Shown: positions 34,493-45,912 of the stretch, one piece after another
How the letters are laid out: each line of letters starts with the position of its first letter
How positions within the stretch are numbered: the stretch's first letter is position 1
NCBI GenBank assembly: GCA_963576735.1
Contig: OY755187.1
Coordinates: forward strand, 13,082,001-13,146,000
Source of the DNA: Bedellia somnulentella
Taxonomy: Eukaryota; Arthropoda; Insecta; Lepidoptera; Bedelliidae
Reading direction: 5' to 3'
DNA: 64,000 nucleotides
Position numbers and translations under genes: made by a program
Notes under the pieces: model-generated
Database searches by the model: none
What the model saw: the letters and a program-made list of their open reading frames with translations, nothing else
Told to the model about the DNA's origin: nothing

Positions 34493-35620
34493 CCAACTAA
34501 TGACTAAATTCAGATTTAGAATTCTAAGTCAACATGAGACTTAAAATTAATACGTCACAGCTAGGCTAATTTTTCCCTCACTCCATTGCAATTATTCAAA
34601 GGTCGAATCATAACCCAATTTCAAGGACCAATGGTGCAGATATATGCCTTCTTGTTTCCTAATCAACGTCCAAATAGTAGAGCTAACTGCTCTGTTAATC
34701 ACATCAAGCTTCATCAATACGTATTTAATGCTTGAATGAACTGCCAGTGTTACTAGAATAGTAGATTTAAGGGAGTAAACGTAATTATTTAAGACAGTTG
34801 ATAGTTTTTAATTGGAAATAATGTTACACTTGATTTTTAATATAAATATCTTAACTATTAGTATAAAAAAACAAGTAAGAGGACACGAGGCACGTCGATG
34901 CTGCTGCGAACTTTAATCTACACCGCATTATTAAGACTAAGTTGCTGTCGTCGTAGTCATTCCCAAACACAATAGCTTGTGAACTTACAGGTTAGAGTAT
35001 TCCAAAAATATAAGTATTTTATTACACAGACAACGCTTACGACCATAGTTTTGTGTATTTCCATTGTATAGACATACACGCTAGAGTGGAGCGATCATGT
35101 ATTGTATTTTTTTTTTAATGGAATAGCTATACAAAGTTGGCTTTGAATGAGAAAATCAAACATACGAAGTATATTTATCTATCTTGATATCTTGAGGTGC
35201 CCCAACCCATTTAAAATTTGGTAATACATCAATTTTTTACACTTTTTTTATCATACAGTCAGAATGTCCAATGTGAGTATTTTCATAAATTTTAGAGCGA
35301 TCTTAGACTAAATTTCTTAATAAATACCTTTGTTTGCAATAATTAAAAGATCAGTACTATTTCATACAATTATTTATTTGAAGAAAGACGATAGAAATGG
35401 GTTAATTTGATTAAACATGAAATTGTTTTTGAGTATCAAATTCTGGCATTTGAAAACGTGAAAGTAATCTTGCCCTAATGAAACCGTCTCGTTTGTGTAT
35501 TCGACAAACTGCACTTGAATCTTCAGTTTACTAATTCAATACAGCCATCTACGGCTTAGGAGTGGCATATAAAATCTGTAATATTCTCAACTGCGCTCTA
35601 ACCACTTTTGACAATCGATT
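34493..35620. other. spacer with an uncharacterised dispersed repeat
   Basis: About 34585-34670, read on the minus strand (tggacgttgattaggaaaca, aaattgggttatgattcgac), resembles 41815-41895 on the plus strand. The rest is AT-rich with no gene. Confidence 0.45.
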
Positions 35621-36440
35621 TTACAGTTTTTCCACGTAATCATTTTGATATAATCTTTTACGTTGAAATTGGAAGCAGGCAATTTTAAATGTTCGATGTC
35701 CCGGAGCATTTTTTGTTCCTGAATTTAGAATTTGATCATCTCGAAGCATGGCGACAAGATCATTTTCGGGATGACTGAAATATCCATATTGTTGGATTAC
35801 CTTGTCAACGATCTTTTTCAAACTCGGTTTCAAATAGCGACTTAGACTAACAGTATGCCACAGGAGCTAAACTCCATTTATACACGAGCAATCACATTTT
35901 ATTGTAAACCACATTTGGCCATAAACTTTCATCACGCACGTGGCTAATATCACCAGTTTTTCTTTCGGATCTGTTTTGGTGGCATACAATCTTAAAATTA
36001 GATTTGCTGTCGTAAGCCATCTAGAATGGTTGAGAAGCCCAGCTTCCATGTTAATTAAATTGCAAGAAGTAATCAAAAATACTGATAGCCGTCATTATAT
36101 CATAAAGATATTCTTGGTCAGTACACAAATCATTTCTATAAATTTTAGGTAATGTTGACGGAATAGCGGTATATTCCACTATTGGCATAGTTTTCTATTT
36201 TTGTAATTCGGACCCAATGGGACCTGAAAAGCATTTAGGTCTAATAGATTTTCCATCCAAATGCAACAGAAGACGTCGCAGTGGTAATTCATTAGAATGT
36301 AACTGAAAGATAAACCACTTTTATGGCTTTTTAAGTTCATCTTCCGTAAAACAAATCACGCCACCTTTAAAACCTGTGTTAACAACTGTTCCAACGCAAC
36401 CAACAGATATTTTATTGAGTTTAACTGGTTTTGGTTTCAA
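35621..36440 (-). pseudogene. decayed gene of a multicopy family of unknown function
   Basis: The minus-strand reading, with several stops and frameshifts, gives in order: GTVVNTGFKGGVI, KWFIFQLHSNELPLRRLLLH, LDGKSIRPKCFSGPIGSELQ, then HSRWLTTANLILRLYATKTD, VMKVYGQMWFTIK, and SLKKIVDKVIQQYGYFSHPE with NDLVAMLRDD. From memory, this order of motifs (HSNELPLRxL, FSGPIG, SRWLTTANxILRLY, VYxxxWFxIK) matches a protein family present in many copies in arthropod and cnidarian genomes, which suggests a mobile-element origin. I know no function for it. Open pieces are 35867-36076 and 35621-35833. The copy is clearly broken. Confidence 0.6.
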
Positions 36441-37326
36441 GTAAATTTAAATAGAGTTTTTAATACAAATCGCAGTGCCCGACTCACACGTGACATGCCC
36501 GAGATAGTCACTTCCGATAATCTCACATAACGGTCTTCAGTTACTCTTTTTCTATAATATTTTCCGTCCATATAATTCAAAAAATTATAAGTGGCCAATT
36601 GTGACACTAATGTGAGTCTTTGTTGCTTGAATATACATTTTTATTATTTATTATTATTATTGAGATACTGGTAACTTCAACCCACGGGACATGGCGTCGG
36701 TTTTCGAGTTTTGGCTTGATTCATTTTACTATAATGAATAAAAAGACTGCCTGTCTACCAACCCCTTCGGGGATATTCGACGTGAACGTTAATGTTATGA
36801 ATAAAAAAAAATAGATTAAAACTTAAAACTTGAAAGTTAGTTTCTTTCGTTTTAAATAACTTCAACTGCCAACATTTTATCATAAAAATTACTTACGTGA
36901 TTTGAATATCTTAATCCCAGTCGTTTACATCGAATTGTCTCACAAGTAAAGGAGTAATAATCGCGCGCGTGTGTTAGCTTAATGGCGTCCGAACAGGGAC
37001 CAATACTAGTAGTGAAATTACCTCCCCCAAGTACCACCTACCCCGCGTATCGACGAATATACCTTAAGATCAAATGTTTCAAACAAACACTAACAAGATA
37101 ACGTTCAGAATATAATTTGATATAGGCGAAGTAATATGAATGTGTTTTGTGACCAAATTTGGAAAAATCCTCTAATATTCATGAGGTTGGGGGCATTTCT
37201 AAATATATTCAGAGTTAAATAAAAATATGTGTGTTTATTTCTGAGTTATAGGTGCAACTTTTTTTGGGTATGCCAAAGCGATTACAAAAATAATTTTTAC
37301 TACACCCTAATACACGCTCAATACCA
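36441..37326. other. spacer with a short SINE1 tail fragment
   Basis: 36745-36800 holds a plus-strand SINE1 3' end (ccaaccccttcggggatatt, gacgtgaacgttaatgttat). Otherwise no supported feature. Confidence 0.5.
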
Positions 37327-37450
37327 TACCTATACTCACGGATACAAATTCCAAGAAGGGCAAGCCAGATCTGCGGAATCAGACATTTATCAGCCACTTT
37401 TGAAAGTTAAGAGGGGAAGAGATTGTAAATTAAAGGTTGTTGTAACTGTA
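37327..37450 (-). mobile_element. SINE2 fragment
   Basis: Minus-strand 3' half (tactcacggatacaaattcc, cagccacttttgaaagttaa) ending at attaaaggttgttg. Head missing. Confidence 0.55.
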
Positions 37451-37879
37451 AGTTTTTTTTGGACCATTGTAGTCGTTTCTATTTATCACTGCTTCAACTC
37501 ATGTAAGTCAGAATTTATCAGCGGCATAACCAATGGTTCATTTTACTTATACTTATACGAACTGCAAATGTTCTAAGGAAGCCTGTTTTTAACTATTAAT
37601 TTCAAAAAAAAAAAAAAATTTCAAATAAAATAAATAAAGCCTGTTCAACAGTAAAACATTGAAATATTAAGATAAATAGTACAGCTAAAAACTCTCTAAG
37701 TATTACTTCTTCACTTTTAGTGGAGATAGTTATTTTAAACCACACCACAAGTTAAGTAGTTTAAAGGACAAGCTGACTGCAACTGCAGAAAATATGAGAT
37801 AATGGTGTTCTTAGCCGGAACTAGACGATAACAAATATTTGTAACAACTACGTATGTTTATAATTTCAACGAGGTTAGG

Positions 37880-38030
37880 TTAGGCCTGCCCCCTATCACG
37901 TGAGAACACTGTCCATGCAAAACGAGGGTACTCTGAACACCAAGTGACAGTCACATGATATTCAGAAGTATTAGTACCTCTGCCAACCCGTTCGGGGATA
38001 TTCGGCGTGAACGTTTATGTTATGTTATAT
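37880..38030 (+). mobile_element. SINE1 3' half
   Basis: Plus strand from ggcctgccccctatcacgtg through ccaagtgacagtcacatgat to ggcgtgaacgtttatgttat. Lacks the tRNA-like head. Confidence 0.7.
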
Positions 38031-38189
38031 AAAATATAAACTGCTGTTATTTTTCTAACTGCCATCATGCTAGCAGTAAACCAAAGAAAAAGTCAGAATA
38101 ACAACCGGAATTGAAACTTACATTGCTTTCAATATGTATTACTTTAAATATGTTTTAAAATAATTGTGCCTTATAGTTTCCCTCAATAT

Positions 38190-38441
38190 CATGGAACTTA
38201 ATTGCCAATAAAGTGAGTTTGTTTGTTTGTTCCGCTTTCACGATGTAATCACTAAAACGATTGATTTGAAATTTTGCAGACGTACAGTAAGACGTCCATA
38301 TAAATAATAGTGAACTTTTTACCTCGAACAAAAATGATATTCCCGAGGGATATGGTGGGAATAAGAAGTTTTGTTATAGTTGTGTTTTAAACCGCATTAT
38401 AACCGATTTTGACACAGGTGAAGCCGTGGGTGGAAAGCAAG
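38190..38441 (+). mobile_element. Helitron-like fragment (H5)
   Basis: tgagtttgtttgtttgttcc near the 5' end, ttcccgagggatatggtggg in the middle, and ggtgaagccgtgggtggaaa near the end with caagt in place of ctagt. Similar to H4 at 20313-20650. Confidence 0.45.
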
Positions 38442-38473
38442 TAATAAATAAATGCTATTTATTTTTCTATATG

Positions 38474-38683
38474 GATGGTAATGACATTAGAGGACAACCT
38501 CGAATGACACGTTTAGATCAAATAGAGACTATGCTTAAAAAAATGCCTACAGAAAAGTATTAAAAAAAGTGCATAAATAGAAAGATTGATCAGCTCCAAA
38601 TATTTGCCAGGATCGTATAAAGTGGCAATCGAAAGTCTCAGCCTACCCCAATGGCAATGATAGAGAATATGTATGTATAATTT
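38474..38683 (+). mobile_element. decayed 3' fragment of the 15-kb LINE family
   Basis: Encodes degraded GNDIRGQPRMTRLDQIETML and a later caggatcgtataaagtggca block, ending in a short atgtatgtat tail. Several indels. Confidence 0.7.
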
Positions 38684-39334
38684 CATTAGTCTTAGATAGT
38701 AACATAAAATAAACGCATCTGATACGATAAAATAAATATATATAAGCACGCACGATGAATATTTTTGGATTAAATCACAAACCTTATGGTGCAAATCAAT
38801 CAAATTATGCGCACCAAAATATGACTATGAAATACGTATGTAAAACATCATAAAACTTCAACCAAAGTTCAATTTGATATGCTTCGTGGTGCATCCACGT
38901 ATGAATTGCATAACAATTTATTTCGTATCTGTCTTTTTGCGGTAAAACGGCTATTCTATTCCATTCTGTCGTGCAATTGTCTTGCGGTCGATGTTTGGAA
39001 AGCTTTTGAATTTGTATTTACAACGAATCTTAAAAGGACCCTAAAGAACTAAGGTTTATATCACAAAAGAGGTGCCACTTTAATTTACAAAATAGAGAAT
39101 TCTTATTACATATAAAAACACTAAATATTTTCCAAAGACAGTATTACAAAGAGATCTTATCGCTAAAACCGATCCCTTCTAGAACACTTTTGGATAGTTC
39201 TAACAATAAAATCTATAGTAATTTTGGTAGTTTTACTTAAAAACACAAAGAAAAACTAAAAGTTAACTCATATCAAAACAAACTTATTTTATTTAAGTAA
39301 ACTATTTTTATTTTATTTTTCTTTTTTAGCAATA
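38684..39334. other. spacer, no supported gene
   Basis: AT-rich. The minus frame 38513-38803 overlaps the LINE fragment and is not a gene. Confidence 0.4.
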
Positions 39335-39379
39335 TTGGTGTTGTTACCTTTATTTATTTTTACCTTTATTTCTATTGTT

Positions 39380-40745
39380 TTTTCAGCTAAATCGTGGGAA
39401 GATCTAAAAACAGTGACAGAAAGCGCCCTGAGTAAAGTAGCAAACTGGCTAAACACTAATTTACTGACCTTAACTGTCAACAAAATCAATTATGTGTGTT
39501 TTGCACCTAACTCTAACTCCCAACCAAACGAAAACTTCTCTATCAGAATTCATAGCAATTGTTCCGACGACATGTCAAACTGCAGCTGCAGTCATATTTA
39601 AAAATGTACTTCTATTAAATATCTAGGCATTATAATTGATCAAAGATTGAGCTGGCACCCTCATTTTGAATTAGTCATGACTAGACTAAGAAAACTTACA
39701 TGGATATTTAAAAATCTTAGGTATGTCATGTCATCAACTCTTTTAAACAAAGTTTACATTGCCCTTGCACAGTCAATAACCATTTAATGTATCCCAATCT
39801 GGGGAGGTGCGTCTAAAACCCACTTTCTTCACTTAGAACGTGCACAGAGATCGCTTTTAAAGGTTATGTATTTCAAACCTTATCATTTCCCTACAGAAAA
39901 TCTCTATAAAACATGTAACCTCCTGTCAGTGCGCAAACTTTATATACTGAACTTAATACTTAATTTTCATAAATCTTTAAAATTCGATGAGACCTTGATA
40001 ACAAAAGAAGGGCTGATCTGGTTATCCCTCAAACTACAGTTCGTACCACTTTTGCCCAGCGCCAAATACACTGTCAAGCCCCTTATATATATTATAAGTT
40101 AAAGTCTGTCCTTCAAATATATCATATTAAATTATATAAATGTAAACTCACCCTAATTAAATGGCTTGAAACGCTGTCCTACGATAAGACTAAGGAAATA
40201 TTAACAAGACTAAAATAAAATCCGAACCTAATAATAGAAAATCTTTTAAAATCTTATTATATTTTATTTTCATATTTAATTTATTATTATTATTATATAT
40301 TATTTTATTTTAATATTTTATTTATTTTTTCACATTTACACACACACCCACACACACACACACACATCAATCAGTATTGAATCTGTATTTATAAGCTCAT
40401 ATCGAAACCTATTTTATAAGTTTATATTTATTTTAGTTTAACTAAACCTTATAATATTTTGCTTGAGTATAGATAAGTAAGGAAAGAAGCGGGTCATTCC
40501 CAACACAAGTTTTTTTTTTAAATTACTTCCTGGGAAGACTCCGGTGATGTATCAATTGTTATTTTGTGCAATTTTTTTTTTTTATTGTTCTCGGTCTGTT
40601 ATTTAAATTTTACTTTTAGTCTGTAAGTTGTTATTTTTTGTTTAATTGTTATAGGTGGAGATTTTTATTTGGCATTGCGTTGTTAACTTTATTTTTTAGT
40701 TAATGTATACGCTGTAAATTTCACTGACTATAATAAATTAACCTG
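39380..40745 (+). pseudogene. CR1-like LINE, RT C-terminal fragment
   Basis: One frame carries SAKSWEDLKTVTESALSKVA, NWLNTNLLTLTVNK (post-YADD region of RT), then YLGIIIDQRLSWHPHFELV (thumb) and IWGGASKTHFLHLERAQRSL with LKVMY. In-frame TAA stops fall at 39599-39601 and about 39790-39792. The conserved YADD palm is lost by 5' truncation. A roughly 600-bp AT-rich 3' UTR follows, including a (CA)n run at 40338-40368, ending near aataaattaacc at 40732. It resembles CR1/jockey-superfamily LINEs and differs from the copies at 42 and 50 kb. Confidence 0.7.
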
Positions 40746-41891
40746 ATATAATTATTAAAGCCAATACACATTGGTGTTAGGTGGGTAGGTGTACCCGAAA
40801 GGATTCAAACTCAAGTCTCTTTGATTAGAACCAAGGTCTTCCTATAGAACTATCAAAGTTGTAAATTATATCAAAATTAAAAAAATCCAAATGACAACTT
40901 TCAATACATCATTAATATGTGCGTATATGTGACGTTTTTATTTTATATGTATTTAATACCCACACCTTAAAAGGAAGCACACACAGTTTTGTCTCGAAAT
41001 AGATAGCATTGTTGTGTGAACCTTTGTGCATCCAACTCTGTGGTATCCACCAAATAGAGCATATTCGGAAATAGAAGGGTGAATAGAATTTAAATTTTTG
41101 CTTATATAAAGGCAACCAGTGTTGTATTTCTGAGTATTGCAGCTATCTAGATCGCATATGGTTATGCCAGAAACAAAAATCCTTTCAGATGCATAATTAT
41201 TCTCAGTCACAATAAAACAACTCGTGTAAGCCTGTAGTTATGTATTTCCTATTTCTGGCAGTATTCAGTGAATAAATTGGATTCTCTTCTTCCATGTTAA
41301 AGAAACGAATTATTTTCACTAGGGAATGATTATGCAACAACAGATGTTAGAGTACTTTCCTATTGTTAAATGTACTAACGTTCTATTAAATTTAAGAGTA
41401 TTTTGTAGTAATGACACAAATGAATTAATACTTTATATTATATATTTTTGGAACATTTATATTTAAAGAAATCAAAGAACAAATACGAAGAAATCAAACG
41501 ACGCCAAAAAATCACCGGAACTTTCACAGGAGTTGAAGCGGTTACTCCTATTTAGGTGTGAGGAATATTTTAATATTTAATTAAAATAACATATTGCATT
41601 TTTATATGTGTATACTTGCAGTCTTTTATTTTGAATACTTGTTTATATCGTAACATATTGTTTATATTAATAATATACATCAAAGATAAATAAGTAAATA
41701 TTAACAGACAAATGTATTATAAAAACCATAGATCAACACCTCCCCGTAATATTTAACCTATTAGAATAAAATATTACAATTGTAGAAACAAATTCTTACA
41801 CTGGCCAAAAATGACGTTCACTGGACGTTGATTATGAAACAAGAAGGGATGTGACTGCACGCTTGATCATGGGAATTGGGTTATGATTTGA
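40746..41891. other. spacer, no supported gene
   Basis: AT-rich. 41815-41895 contains the repeat also seen inverted at 34585-34670. No coding frame recognised. Confidence 0.45.
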
Positions 41892-42091
41892 CCGTTGATA
41901 GCTTCGTAATAGCTCAATGTAAAAGAACACCCGCCCGTCAATACAGACAGGTGTGCGTTCAAATCCTGGTCGAACCTACACCAGATTGTTTTTTCTTAAA
42001 GGTCTATGTGTGGTTAATTCATCATGATTGTTAACGGTGAGTGAAAACATCGCGAGGAAACACACATGGCTGAGTTGTACTTAGTCATGTG
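41892..42091 (+). mobile_element. SINE1 head, left part of a split copy
   Basis: Starts in the tRNA-like head (gaacacccgcccgtcaatac, B-box gcgttcaaatcctgg) and runs through cacatggctgagttgtactt to tcatgtg, where a LINE interrupts it. It resumes at 45841 and again at about 46729. Confidence 0.8.
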
Positions 42092-42430
42092 TGTTTCCTA
42101 TGTAGTAGTTTCATATGAACAAACTGCACTTAAAACGTTCTATTATATTTCTCATAAGGTATTGAATCGGCTTTGCTCATTCACGACCAATTACTGGGGC
42201 TGCGAGGACAGATGTACTCTGTTTTACAAAATTATGTTTCTGTTTTCATTTAAATATGGTTTAATTAAGGGGTCTATGTATACGTGCATATTATTTTATA
42301 TGTTACAGATAATATTAACTTTATTTATTTATTTTTTTTATTTCAGAACACTATTTAATTATTATTTATATTTACGACAACACTATTTTCATTTATGTTT
42401 ATATAGTTTCAATATATATTTTCGTTTCCA

Positions 42431-45271
42431 ATGATTAAATTAAAACACTTAAAATTAGCACTTTTTAATGCTGGTTGTCTGGGTACGGGGCACGATGAGC
42501 TACTTTCTATTACATTTGATTTGAAACCCGATATCTTGGCGGTGAACGAGACGTGGCTCCGTAAGGGTAGAGAAGATGTTGCACCCACTCTACCGGGCTA
42601 CCGGTTGCGACACATACCTCGACCTAGTAGCGTGCGGTCACGCGGGGGAGGGGTAGCTTTTTACATTAGGGACGGACTAAATGTCCGCGTTTGCCCACAC
42701 GCGCCATCGCCAACAGTGGAACAAATGTGGATCCGGCTCACTGTTGCCAACAGTTGCCGTTTCTTAATAGGAACTGCTTACCGTCCACCGTGGCATAATG
42801 CAGATGTATTTTTTGATGCTCTTACGGATACTATAACATCTACTACGAACTATGACAAACTTGTATTACTTGGTGACTTTAATATAAATTTTGACGACAT
42901 TAAAGACAAAAATTATAGCATTTTTACAACTTTCTTGCAATCAATTAATTTGACACAAGTTGTAACTAAACCGACACACTTTACTGACCACAGCGAGACT
43001 ACGATTGACTTGATCTGTACTGACGCTCCTGTTCATAATGTTGTTATTCATCATATTCCTGAACTTGGCCGTCATGCTTTTGTTACGGTGGCACTTGACG
43101 TTAAAAAACCTAAACCATTACCAAAAACCATTTTTTACAGACCAATAACTGACATTAACCTAGACGCTTTTAATGATGACGTAACAAAACTTGACTGGAA
43201 TTCAATTACGCAAATGAACGACGTAGACGGTATGTTAAATGCTTTTAATTACTTCATCACATTACTATTCGATAAGCATGCACCTATCACTAAAACTCTG
43301 ATTAAAGAAGGCCCTAAACCATGGTTAACTGACAATGTAAGGCTGATGATGCGACTTCGTGACGAAGCACATGACAGAAGCAAAAACACTAAAGATTTTA
43401 AACATAAACAGTGTTACAAAGAACTGAAACACCAAGTCATTGAAGCTATTATTAATGAAAAACGGGCCTTCTTTGAACATTCCATCAATAATTGTGGTAG
43501 TGATACCCACTTGTTGTGGAAAAACTTAAAGCGCACTATCCTCCCAAATAAGCGTACAGAGCTACCACCACATTTTAACGACCCTCAGGAAATTAACAAA
43601 ACTTTTAGTGATATTCCTGGTGCACCTATCGCAAGCTTGTCAGATATGACCTATTTTGAATTTCATAGACATGGAAGCACTACTTTTAAATTAGAAACAG
43701 TTTCAACAGACCAAATTGCTAAAATTTTGACTAGTATAAAAACAAAAGCCAAAGGACAAGACGAAATAAATATTGACATGTTACTTTTGACTTTACCAAC
43801 CTCACTCGACGCTTTGACTGCCATTGTTAACAGAAGCATTACCACCAATAAGTTTCCGACGGATTGGAAAATAGCGAAGATATCTCCTTTACCTAAAATT
43901 CCCAACCCAGTCCACATTTCAGACCTGCGAGCAATAAGTATTCTTCCTTGCACTTCAAAGATAATGGAACGGGTTGTGTACAATCAGCTCACAAGGTATC
44001 TGGAGGATAATGCCATTTTACCTGAGTTCCAATCGGGTTTCCGCAAGGGACGGTCAACAGCATCTGCTTTGTTGGATGTTGTTGACAATATTTTGGACGA
44101 TCAGAATGAAGGTAAAACCACTTTACTGACTTTACTCGATTTCTCCAGAGCTTTTGACTGTTTGTGCAAGCCCCTTGTATTGTCCAAGATGGCATATTAC
44201 GGCTTTGATGCTGCGACTATTCGTTGGTTTGATAGTTACTTATCTGAAAGGTTCCAGTTTGTAGAGCTCCGTAAGAGAAACGGTAGTGTTCACACTTCAT
44301 CGGCTAATATACTACATAGAGGAGTACCACAAGGCTCCATATTGGGTCCACTATTATTTATACTGTATACAGCTGATATAATTAACAGTATACATAGTTG
44401 TAAATACCATTTATATGCTGATGACCTTCAATTGTATATTAGTAGTGTGCCTGGTGAAATTGTGAATGCTGTCGATATTCTCAATGCTGAGCTTGAGCGG
44501 ATTGTGACCTGGTCGGAGAGGAACTGTTTAGTCCTGAATCCGAGCAAATCCAAGTACATGGTACTTGGAACAAAGCATCAAATACGTAATACTTTAAAGG
44601 TTCTCCCGGCCAATGGTGTAGCTATTAGGGGTCACCCCATAGAAAGAGTTGTAGAAGCAAAAAACCTTGGTTTACTGATGGACGGGGAACTACGGTTCGA
44701 AAACCACGTTTTATCAGTAGTTAGTAATTGTTTCTACCGCCTTAAAGTACTATATAATATTCGCGATTACCTTAGTGTGGATTTGCGTGTTCACCTTTGT
44801 GAATCGTTGGTATTATCTAGGTTAAATTACTGTGATGTGGTCTATGGTAGTTGCATACTTGGTCGTTCTCAGAAGTTGATACAACGTGTGCAAAACGCAT
44901 GTGCACGTTTTTGTTTTCGCATCCCACCTCGATCCCATGTCACCCCGTATTTGAACGACGCTAGACTTTTGAAAATGCAAGCACGTAGGCAACTACATCT
45001 CGCAACGCTGCTTTTCGGTGTAATTCTGCACGAATCTCCTGACTATTTGTATAAAAAACTGCAATGGTCTAAAAGTGGCTATCAGTTTAAAGTCAGGGCG
45101 ATTGTGCCAATGCATCGTCTGGTGGCCTTTCGGGGCAGTTTCAGGTTTGCGGCGTCCAAATGCTGGAATGACCTTCCCCCGCCCATCCGAAGTGTAACTA
45201 GTATTTTCACCTTTAAGCGAAAGCTTAAACATTACTTACTAGTTCAACAAAATCCCGCATCTGTTCTTTAA
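42431..45271 (+). CDS. CR1-like endonuclease-reverse transcriptase, open frame
   Basis: 946 codons with no stop, the usual size of a CR1-type ORF2. Residues about 9-220 form the AP endonuclease: LFNAGCLGTG, ILAVNETWLR (catalytic Glu), IGTAYRPPW, LVLLGDFNINF and TTIDLICTD. The final motif reads LGRHAFV where SDH is usual, so a conserved Asp is absent. Residues about 440-720 form the RT: KTKAKGQDEINIDML, LRAISILPCTSKIMERVV, FQSGFRKGRST, LTLLDFSRAFDCL, GVPQGSILGPLLFILY, then YHLYADDLQLYIS and NLGLLMDGELRFENHV. The tail has FRFAASKCWNDLPPPIRS. It would nick target DNA and prime cDNA synthesis. The start chosen is the first Met of the frame. Confidence 0.88.
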   Translation: MIKLKHLKLALFNAGCLGTGHDELLSITFDLKPDILAVNETWLRKGREDVAPTLPGYRLRHIPRPSSVRSRGGGVAFYIRDGLNVRVCPHAPSPTVEQMWIRLTVANSCRFLIGTAYRPPWHNADVFFDALTDTITSTTNYDKLVLLGDFNINFDDIKDKNYSIFTTFLQSINLTQVVTKPTHFTDHSETTIDLICTDAPVHNVVIHHIPELGRHAFVTVALDVKKPKPLPKTIFYRPITDINLDAFNDDVTKLDWNSITQMNDVDGMLNAFNYFITLLFDKHAPITKTLIKEGPKPWLTDNVRLMMRLRDEAHDRSKNTKDFKHKQCYKELKHQVIEAIINEKRAFFEHSINNCGSDTHLLWKNLKRTILPNKRTELPPHFNDPQEINKTFSDIPGAPIASLSDMTYFEFHRHGSTTFKLETVSTDQIAKILTSIKTKAKGQDEINIDMLLLTLPTSLDALTAIVNRSITTNKFPTDWKIAKISPLPKIPNPVHISDLRAISILPCTSKIMERVVYNQLTRYLEDNAILPEFQSGFRKGRSTASALLDVVDNILDDQNEGKTTLLTLLDFSRAFDCLCKPLVLSKMAYYGFDAATIRWFDSYLSERFQFVELRKRNGSVHTSSANILHRGVPQGSILGPLLFILYTADIINSIHSCKYHLYADDLQLYISSVPGEIVNAVDILNAELERIVTWSERNCLVLNPSKSKYMVLGTKHQIRNTLKVLPANGVAIRGHPIERVVEAKNLGLLMDGELRFENHVLSVVSNCFYRLKVLYNIRDYLSVDLRVHLCESLVLSRLNYCDVVYGSCILGRSQKLIQRVQNACARFCFRIPPRSHVTPYLNDARLLKMQARRQLHLATLLFGVILHESPDYLYKKLQWSKSGYQFKVRAIVPMHRLVAFRGSFRFAASKCWNDLPPPIRSVTSIFTFKRKLKHYLLVQQNPASVL

Positions 45272-45593
45272 TATTAAATATGTTTTTTCTATTTATTTAC
45301 ATTTATTTCTAGGTTACAATTATTTAAGTATTTTACATACACTCTTTAGCCCCGGTATTTATTAAGTCTATTTATTGCCTCTTTTATACATATATTTCGT
45401 CAGATATTCATAATTATTATAATATTTTGTTTTGATTTTATGTAGTTGTTCACTACTTGATATTAGTATTTGTTCTATTACAATTATTTTTTAATTTATT
45501 ATTATGTTACCTATGTGTATACATTATTATCTTGTGTATAGGAATATTTTTTATTATGCACTGAGTTTAGTTTTCATTAGTCCGTGCGTTTCC

Positions 45594-45658
45594 TGGCGGT
45601 GACTGAAAATCAGTGTTGTGAGCATTTACTCACAACGATAATGCTGAGTCAGCCGCCA
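45594..45658 (+). promoter_or_regulatory. LINE 3' UTR stem-loop
   Basis: The outer stem pairs TGGCGGTGACT (45594-45604) with AGTCA-CCGCCA (45647-45658, one bulged G). The inner stem pairs GTTGTGAG (45615-45622) with CTCACAAC (45629-45636). The internal loop holds gaaaatcagt and gataatgctg. A similar structure occurs in the LINE at 50 kb. It may be the 3' signal recognised by the element's own RT. Confidence 0.65.
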
Positions 45659-45840
45659 ATTTATTGCTACGCAGGGTATGGCTTGTGACATTAACTTTTA
45701 ATGTTAACTCTTGTTTTTAAAATCTTGTTATTTATATTTTTGTTTTTTTTGTTTAATTTTTATTTAGTTTCGTTTTTAATGTTTTTAGTTATATTGTTAA
45801 CTGTGTAGCAATGAATAAATGTTTTTCTTATCTTATCTTA

Positions 45841-45912
45841 TCATGTGGCAGTGTATTCGGACAAAACGGCGATAAGCCTGCCCCCTTTCACGTGAGTACA
45901 CAGTCCAACGTG
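45841..45912 (+). mobile_element. SINE1, middle part of the split copy
   Basis: Continues from 42091: catgtggcagtgtattcgga, gcctgccccctttcacgtga. It ends where a second, minus-strand LINE fragment begins. Confidence 0.75.

Larger units (their letters stand above)
42092..45840 (+). mobile_element. CR1-like LINE inserted in SINE1
   Basis: The 7-bp repeat TCATGTG at 42085-42091 and 45841-45847 brackets the element, and both sides continue the same SINE1 copy. It has a roughly 340-bp 5' segment, the ORF at 42431-45271, a 3' UTR of about 550 bp with a strong stem-loop at 45594-45658, and a short (CTTAT)n tail after aataaatg. No gag-like ORF1 is visible, so the 5' end may be truncated. Confidence 0.85.

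Noticed and set aside
42066..42434. A 122-codon frame preceding the CR1-like ORF as an ORF1
   Set aside because: Its start lies in the SINE1 body and the rest is hydrophobic AT-rich translation without gag-like or zinc-knuckle motifs.
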